Positions 59,037 to 64,000 of a stretch of 64,000 bases of DNA are shown one piece after another. Below the pieces are notes generated by a model. It was not told the origin of the DNA and searched no databases. It worked only from the letters and a program-made list of their open reading frames with translations. Location: positions 62,001-126,000 of the forward strand of contig NZ_JACNMS010000006.1 in the NCBI RefSeq assembly GCF_020595125.1. Reading direction: 5' to 3'. The translations under genes and the position numbers were made by a program. Each line of letters begins with the position of its first letter. Within the stretch, counting starts at the first letter, position 1. This stretch comes from Jeotgalibacillus aurantiacus (lineage in GTDB: Bacteria > Bacillota > Bacilli > Bacillales > Jeotgalibacillaceae).

Positions 59037-60509
59037 ATGAGGGATTCGTACACGGATGACAGTCTGATGCTGCACACTGATCTGTATCAGATTAATATGG
59101 CAAAAACGTATTGGGAGGACGGGATGCATGAGCGGCAGGCAGTGTTTGAGCTGTTTTTCCGTACATTACCGTTTGGAAACGGATATGGTGTTTTTGCCGG
59201 TCTTGAACGTGCACTGGATTATTTAAAGGATTTCCGGTTCAGTGAGACTGACCTCCAGTATTTGAAGGAAGAGGTCGGTTACGAAGAAGACTTTGTTGCG
59301 TTTCTTCGCGAAATCCGTTTTACCGGAACGGTTCGGTCTATGAAAGAAGGGGAGCTCGTTTTTGGCAATGAGCCGATTATGCGGGTGGAAGCGCCGTTGA
59401 TTGAGGCGCAGCTTGTCGAGACAGCGCTTTTGAATATCGTGAACTACCAGACGCTGATCGCCACCAAAGCATCGCGGATTAAACAGGTAGTCGGGAATGA
59501 AACCCTGATGGAGTTTGGGACGCGCCGGGCACACGAGCTTGATGCTGCAGTGTGGGGGACGCGTGCTGCCTATATCGGCGGCTTTGCTGCGACGAGTAAT
59601 GTCCGTGCAGGTAAGATGTTCGGTCTTCCGGTAGCCGGTACGCATTCCCACGCCATGATTCAGGCATATAGAGATGAATATACGGCTTTTAAAAAATACG
59701 CGGAGACGCATAGCGACTGTGTGTTTTTAGTTGATACTTACAATACGCTGAAGTCAGGTGTACCTGCCGCCATTGCAGTGGCAAAGGAGATGGGGGATGC
59801 GATTAACTTTGTCGGTGTCCGTCTCGACAGCGGGGATATTGCGTATTTATCAAAAGAAACGAGGAAAATGCTTGATGCAGCTGGCTTTGAAGACGCTAAA
59901 ATCATTGCCTCCAACGACCTTGATGAGTACACGATTTTAAACCTGAAGGCGCAGGGGGCAGTGGTTGATATCTGGGGCATCGGTACAAAGCTGATCACAG
60001 CATACGATCAGCCGGCTTTAGGCGCAGTGTACAAGCTGGTGTCGATTGAAAATGAGTCCGGTGATATGGTCGACACGATTAAAATCTCAAGTAACGCTGA
60101 AAAAGTAACGACCCCGGGGCTTAAACGGGTGTACCGTATCATAAACCGGGTAAACAATAAGTCAGAGGGCGATTATATTACCCTTGAAGGTGAAAATCCT
60201 CAGGAAGAGGACCACCTGAAAATGTTCCATCCGGTTCATACATTTGTGACGAAGTTTGTCACGAATTTTGAAGCGAAGGATCTCCATCATACCGTCATTA
60301 AAAATGGTGAGGTTTGTTATGACAATCCTTCCCCGGAAAACATTAAGCACTATTTACAGGAGAATCTCGATTTACTGTGGGATGAGTATAAGCGTTCAAT
60401 GAATCCGGAAGAATATCCGGTCGATCTCAGTCAGAAGTGCTGGGATAATAAGATGCGCAACATTCAGGAGGTCAAGCAGGCCGTTAAAAATGCGCACATC
60501 AATCAATAA
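59037..60509 (+). CDS. pncB: Nicotinate phosphoribosyltransferase
   Basis: The 490-residue enzyme has [20 protein letters not shown] near the N-terminus, [33 protein letters not shown] with the phosphoryl-accepting histidine, and [13 protein letters not shown]. It makes nicotinate mononucleotide from nicotinate and PRPP with ATP. ATG 59037 is better spaced from AAGGAG than ATG 59031. It is the second gene of pncA-pncB-nadE. Confidence 0.93.
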   Translation: MRDSYTDDSLMLHTDLYQINMAKTYWEDGMHERQAVFELFFRTLPFGNGYGVFAGLERALDYLKDFRFSETDLQYLKEEVGYEEDFVAFLREIRFTGTVRSMKEGELVFGNEPIMRVEAPLIEAQLVETALLNIVNYQTLIATKASRIKQVVGNETLMEFGTRRAHELDAAVWGTRAAYIGGFAATSNVRAGKMFGLPVAGTHSHAMIQAYRDEYTAFKKYAETHSDCVFLVDTYNTLKSGVPAAIAVAKEMGDAINFVGVRLDSGDIAYLSKETRKMLDAAGFEDAKIIASNDLDEYTILNLKAQGAVVDIWGIGTKLITAYDQPALGAVYKLVSIENESGDMVDTIKISSNAEKVTTPGLKRVYRIINRVNNKSEGDYITLEGENPQEEDHLKMFHPVHTFVTKFVTNFEAKDLHHTVIKNGEVCYDNPSPENIKHYLQENLDLLWDEYKRSMNPEEYPVDLSQKCWDNKMRNIQEVKQAVKNAHINQ

Positions 60510-60522
60510 TGAGGTGATTTTT

Positions 60523-61350
60523 TTGTCAGCACTGCAACAAAAGGTTGTCGCAGAAATGGGTGTTAAACCTGCGATCGATCCAAAAGAGGAAATTCGTAAG
60601 AGTATTGATTTTTTAAAGGAATATGCACACAAGCACACATTTATCCGCTCGTTTGTCCTTGGTATTTCAGGCGGTCAGGATTCTACCTTGACTGGAAAGC
60701 TGACACAAATGGCAGTTGACGAGCTGAATGAAGAAGCAGGAGAGGAAAAGTATTCTTTCATTCCTGTCCGTTTACCATATGGCACGCAGGGAGATGAATC
60801 GGATTGTCAGGATGCACTCCGTTTTATTAACCCGAAAGAAACGATGGTCGTGAACATTAAGCCGGCTGTTGATCAGAGTGTCGAATCGCTGAAACAGGCT
60901 GGCGTTGACATCAGCGATTTTGCCAAGGGAAATGAAAAAGCACGTGAAAGAATGAAGGTTCAGTACTCCATTGCTGCCATGAGAAATGGTGTAGTGGTTG
61001 GAACGGACCATCCGGCAGAAGCAGTTACCGGCTTTTACACGAAGCACGGTGACGGCGGAGCTGACATTCTGCCATTGTTCCGTCTGAATAAACGTCAGGG
61101 TAAGCAGCTGTTAAAAGAGCTTGGCTGTCCTGAACATCTTTACCTGAAAAAACCGACAGCGGACCTCGAGGAAGACCGTCCACAGCTTGCAGACGAGGAA
61201 GCGCTCGGTGTGACCTATGATCAGATCGACGATTATCTGGAGGGTAAAGAAGTATCACCCGAAGCCAAGGAAAAGATTGAACAGCACTACTTAAAAACAC
61301 AGCATAAACGTCATATGGCGATCACCATTTTTGATGATTTCTGGAAATAG
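60523..61350 (+). CDS. nadE: NH3-dependent NAD+ synthetase
   Basis: The 275-residue enzyme has the ATP-pyrophosphatase P-loop [52 protein letters not shown] and a C-terminal [14 protein letters not shown]. It amidates nicotinate adenine dinucleotide to NAD using ammonia; no glutaminase domain is attached. TTG 60523 is chosen because TGAGGTGAT precedes it with good spacing and the length matches the family. Confidence 0.94.
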   Translation: MSALQQKVVAEMGVKPAIDPKEEIRKSIDFLKEYAHKHTFIRSFVLGISGGQDSTLTGKLTQMAVDELNEEAGEEKYSFIPVRLPYGTQGDESDCQDALRFINPKETMVVNIKPAVDQSVESLKQAGVDISDFAKGNEKARERMKVQYSIAAMRNGVVVGTDHPAEAVTGFYTKHGDGGADILPLFRLNKRQGKQLLKELGCPEHLYLKKPTADLEEDRPQLADEEALGVTYDQIDDYLEGKEVSPEAKEKIEQHYLKTQHKRHMAITIFDDFWK

Positions 61351-61416
61351 CGGTTAATTCGGGTCAGGCTGGTCTATAATGGGACTATCCCTTTTTCACC
61401 GCTTCCTGTATTCAGA

Positions 61417-61458
61417 AACCGGATTGAGAAAGGGAAACCGACTCAATCCGGTTTTTTT
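61417..61458 (+). terminator. Intrinsic terminator of the pncA-pncB-nadE operon
   Basis: CCGGATTGAG and CTCAATCCGG are perfect complements around an A-rich loop, followed by seven T. Bases 61459-61644 must contain the promoter of the next operon, but I can name no clear box. Confidence 0.85.
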
Positions 61459-61644
61459 CTGTTTGAAAACGTACCGGGTAGACAGTTACTGTTGTAACAC
61501 TATGTTTTTTCTTATATTCTAAATAGAGTGTATATTTCAAAAAACAGGACTTTTTGCCAACAGGTGAAAGTGTTGCTGCAACTGATACATTTTTTACACA
61601 AGTTTAATAGAAATAGATCGAGTTGAAAATGGGAGGGAACCAGT

Positions 61645-62589
61645 ATGTACCATGAAAAATTAGAAACGATTCTTCATAACATTGAAAAGGTCATGATTGG
61701 AAAAAGAACGGTTGCTGAATTAAGCATTGTGTCGCTTCTGGCGCAGGGGCATATTCTTCTTGAAGATGTTCCGGGTGTCGGAAAAACGATGATGGTTCGT
61801 GCGCTTGCAAAGTCAGTTGGTGCAAAGTTTACCCGCATTCAGTTTACTCCGGATTTACTTCCTTCAGATGTAATTGGTGTATCCATTTATAATCCTAAAG
61901 AGCTTACTTTCCAGTTCCGTCCGGGTCCAATTATGGGAAATATTATTCTGGCGGATGAAATTAACCGTACTTCACCGAAAACACAATCCTCACTGCTTGA
62001 AGGAATGGAAGAGGGCAGTGTGACAGTGGATGGTGTGACGCACAGGCTGGCGAGACCGTTTTTCGTTATGGCGACTCAGAACCCGATTGAGTATGAAGGA
62101 ACCTACCCACTGCCGGAAGCTCAGCTTGACCGTTTCCTCCTCAAAATGAAAATGGGTTATCCAAATGCAAAAGAAGAGCTGGAGGTATTAAATCGAATCC
62201 AGCATTCACCGCCAATTGAAGATCTTGAGCCGGTGATCACGCTTGAGGAGCTTCAGGCTCTCCAGAAAGAAGTAAAAAATATTGTCGTAGATGATAAGAT
62301 TAAACAATACATTGTGGATCTTGCAGGCAGTACACGGGAGCACCCGAACGTGTATTTAGGGGTAAGTCCACGTGGATCCATCGCTTTAATGAAGGCAGCT
62401 CAGGCATATGCGATGCTTCATGGCCGTGATTACGTGATTCCGGATGATATTCAGTTCCTGATCCCATACATTTTCTCACACAGAATGATTTTGAAATCAG
62501 AAGCGAAATATGACGGAATTGAACCGGAGGATGTTATTGAACGGATTGTAGCTAGAACAAGAGTACCTGTTCAGAGAGTGGCGAAATAA
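61645..62589 (+). CDS. MoxR family AAA+ ATPase
   Basis: The 314-residue ATPase has Walker A EDVPGVGKTMMVRAL, Walker B IILADEINRTSPKTQSSLLE, the sensor FVMATQNPIEYEGTYPLPEA and the YLGVSPRGSIALMKAAQAYA lid segment. MoxR proteins act as chaperones that load or assemble partner complexes with VWA/DUF58 proteins. It heads a MoxR-DUF58-transglutaminase operon; the B. subtilis counterpart is the yeaC-yeaD-yebA cluster. ATG 61645 follows TGGGAGGGAA. Confidence 0.92.
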   Translation: MYHEKLETILHNIEKVMIGKRTVAELSIVSLLAQGHILLEDVPGVGKTMMVRALAKSVGAKFTRIQFTPDLLPSDVIGVSIYNPKELTFQFRPGPIMGNIILADEINRTSPKTQSSLLEGMEEGSVTVDGVTHRLARPFFVMATQNPIEYEGTYPLPEAQLDRFLLKMKMGYPNAKEELEVLNRIQHSPPIEDLEPVITLEELQALQKEVKNIVVDDKIKQYIVDLAGSTREHPNVYLGVSPRGSIALMKAAQAYAMLHGRDYVIPDDIQFLIPYIFSHRMILKSEAKYDGIEPEDVIERIVARTRVPVQRVAK

Positions 62590-63806
62590 TGAAAGCGATT
62601 TGGACATTTCTGCAGGAATTTGGGAAGGTGCTGCTGCTTCTCGTTTTGCTGGCAGGAACATTTTCGTATGCCATGTTTCAGGGTGGATTTGTCAGCTGGT
62701 TTTTGTTTTACAGCTTCCTTCCATTCGGTCTTTATTCGCTTACTCTGATGCTGTATCCGCTCGGTGACTTTAAAGTTGTCAGAAGGATCAAATCCAAGGA
62801 ATTAAAGGCTGGATCTTATGTGACGGTTCAGATTCAACTGACCCGCAAAGTACCCGTTCCTTTGTTTTATATGATTGTTCAGGAGCATGTATCGACCGAT
62901 GTTTTTTCTACGCAGGAAATCGGCCAGGTGAAGAAAATGGTTAATCCATGGTTCAGAAGAAAGCTGATTTTGGAATACGATATCCCGGATCTTCCACGTG
63001 GGGAGCATACATTCAGAAGTGTCGAGCTGAAAACGGGAGACTTTCTCGGCATTATCCAGAAATCAAGACATCTTGAGTGCGAAGAAACCATCCTTGTTTA
63101 TCCTGCTCATATCAATATTAATTACCAGCCGATTCAGGCCAGGTTTGATCAGGGTGTCTCCTCATCCAATGTGAAGTTCCAGCAGGATACTACGATGGCA
63201 ACCGGAGTCAGAGATTATCAGACAGGGGATCGTGTATCCTGGATTCACTGGAAGTCTTTTGCGCGGACAAATGATCTGAAGACGAAAGAATTTGAAGAGC
63301 GTAAGTCTCATGACGTATCGGTTGTGCTCGACAGGACGCCAACTCCCGCTTTTGAAGATATGGTCGTGCTGACCTCATCGATTGCCCGGGGAGTTATGAA
63401 AAAAGGAGCACAGGTCGGTTACTTTTCACAAGGAAGTACTGTTCAGCAGGCTCCTGTCAGAAGTGGGGAAGCCCATCAGAAGCAGGTGAACTATTATCTT
63501 GCCAAGGTGCAGGGGGATCATACTGGTTCATTTGCAGATGTGCTGAAAGAAAACGCGACTTCGTTAATTCGTGCCTCAGCCCTTATGATTGTGACCTCGA
63601 GACTATCGAGAGAAATGGTTGATCAGGTGAGTGCCATTTCTAAAAATGGACAGGCTGCCGTGATTTTTCTTGTGCGGCATCCGGCTGTGACGCTGAACGC
63701 TGATGATCAACAGCTGAAAGGACTCGCAGCTTCAAAAGGTATCATTGTTAAAGAACTGAATAAGCGTCAGTTTTCATCTGTGTTCAAGGAGGTGAAGCAT
63801 GCATGA
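62589..63806 (+). CDS. DUF58 domain-containing protein (YeaD-like)
   Basis: The 405-residue protein has two N-terminal membrane segments (about residues 13-55), a beta-rich domain, and the DUF58 hallmark GVRDYQTGDRVSWIHWKSFA (about 203-222) leading into a von-Willebrand-like fold. Its ATG overlaps the last base of the MoxR stop, so the two are tightly coupled. The biochemical role is unknown; the family functions with MoxR and transglutaminase partners at the membrane. Confidence 0.9.
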   Translation: MKAIWTFLQEFGKVLLLLVLLAGTFSYAMFQGGFVSWFLFYSFLPFGLYSLTLMLYPLGDFKVVRRIKSKELKAGSYVTVQIQLTRKVPVPLFYMIVQEHVSTDVFSTQEIGQVKKMVNPWFRRKLILEYDIPDLPRGEHTFRSVELKTGDFLGIIQKSRHLECEETILVYPAHININYQPIQARFDQGVSSSNVKFQQDTTMATGVRDYQTGDRVSWIHWKSFARTNDLKTKEFEERKSHDVSVVLDRTPTPAFEDMVVLTSSIARGVMKKGAQVGYFSQGSTVQQAPVRSGEAHQKQVNYYLAKVQGDHTGSFADVLKENATSLIRASALMIVTSRLSREMVDQVSAISKNGQAAVIFLVRHPAVTLNADDQQLKGLAASKGIIVKELNKRQFSSVFKEVKHA

Positions 63807-64000
63807 GAACCGACTTTGGATGGAATACGGTTACGCTGTTGATTTTATACGTACTCAGCTTCTTCCTGTTATGGGAGTGGCTGCGTCCGATTGACCAGAT
63901 TACGGATACAGATAACCTGTCTTTCTTTATTATTTTTGCCGGTCTTTCGCTGCTGCTTTACTTCTTTGAGGTTGATTGGCGAATTTCAGGCTTAATCAAG
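63803..64000 (+). CDS. Transglutaminase-like membrane protein (YebA-like), N-terminal fragment
   Basis: ATG 63803 overlaps the DUF58 stop and follows AAGGAGGTG. The 66 residues visible (MRTDFGWNTVTLLILYVLSF and on) contain two hydrophobic segments and run off the right edge. The third gene in MoxR-DUF58 operons is normally a multi-span protein with an external transglutaminase domain, so identity is inferred from order. The catalytic part is outside the window. Confidence 0.75.
   Translation, partial: MRTDFGWNTVTLLILYVLSFFLLWEWLRPIDQITDTDNLSFFIIFAGLSLLLYFFEVDWRISGLIK

Overview
The window looks like a chromosome segment of a low-to-moderate G+C Bacillales bacterium. The reasons are strong AGGAGG-type ribosome binding sites throughout, intrinsic terminators with long U runs, a SAM-I (S-box) riboswitch, a CcpA cre-like site, and Bacillus-type gene sets (MoxR/DUF58/transglutaminase, pncA-pncB-nadE, mtl-type PTS, EcsC, YhfW-like Rieske oxidoreductase). 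The gene content is compatible with the Jeotgalibacillus/Planococcaceae neighbourhood, but I cannot prove a genus from this sequence. I see no rRNA, tRNA, prophage, IS transposase or CRISPR-cas genes.

Layout. 0-4.3 kb: a partial AIM24-family gene; a macrolide/ribosome-antibiotic resistance pair (an ABC-F protein behind a leader-peptide attenuator, then a macrolide phosphotransferase), each gene bordered by copies of one hairpin repeat; and an ArsR-SRPBCC pair. 4.3-9.1 kb: an XRE/membrane-protein pair with its palindromic operator, a lipoprotein, a Nudix enzyme, an amine oxidase, a small-protein/zeta-toxin-like pair and a formate/nitrite transporter. 9.7-16.3 kb: flavin monooxygenase, MDR oxidoreductase, hypothetical membrane genes, and an M48 protease fused to ankyrin repeats. 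16.4-21 kb: a TetR repressor divergent from an MMPL exporter operon. 21.4-28.8 kb: phosphatase, isochorismatase, an AfsR-like regulator with an MFS exporter, a SAM-riboswitch-controlled NhaC-family transporter (probable methionine transporter), and a sigma-factor operon with an unusual repeat protein. 28.9-34.2 kb: a hexitol-type PTS operon (epimerase, 3-hexuloisomerase, MtlD, EIIA, EIICB) with a divergent DeoR regulator. 34.3-46.6 kb: mixed regulators (MerR-TipAS, AraC-GyrI, MarR), enzymes, and a C45 peptidase gene broken by one in-frame stop. 46.7-56.2 kb: UppP, membrane and coiled-coil proteins, a V4R-STAS protein, a beta-lactamase-fold protein, ComB, Nudix, nucleotidyltransferase, DUF3231 and the Rieske-FAD protein. 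56.6-64 kb: an AtoE-type transporter, the NAD salvage operon, and the MoxR/DUF58/transglutaminase operon running off the right edge.

The most unusual signal is not a gene. Six intergenic regions (9.2, 21.1, 34.7, 45.8, 56.3 and 58.1 kb) hold degenerate arrays from four different sequence families. All follow one ruler: the core motif recurs every 21 bases, with an occasional 30-base (21+9) or 39-base (21+18) step. Families A, C and D leave a reading frame open through the array as heptapeptide repeats; family B does not. I know of no named element with this architecture. It is the best candidate here for something undescribed.

A second repeat layer consists of GGGGAC(A/G)G-core hairpins (six copies) and one 111-base GC-rich palindrome at 47.6 kb, resembling REP-type repeats.
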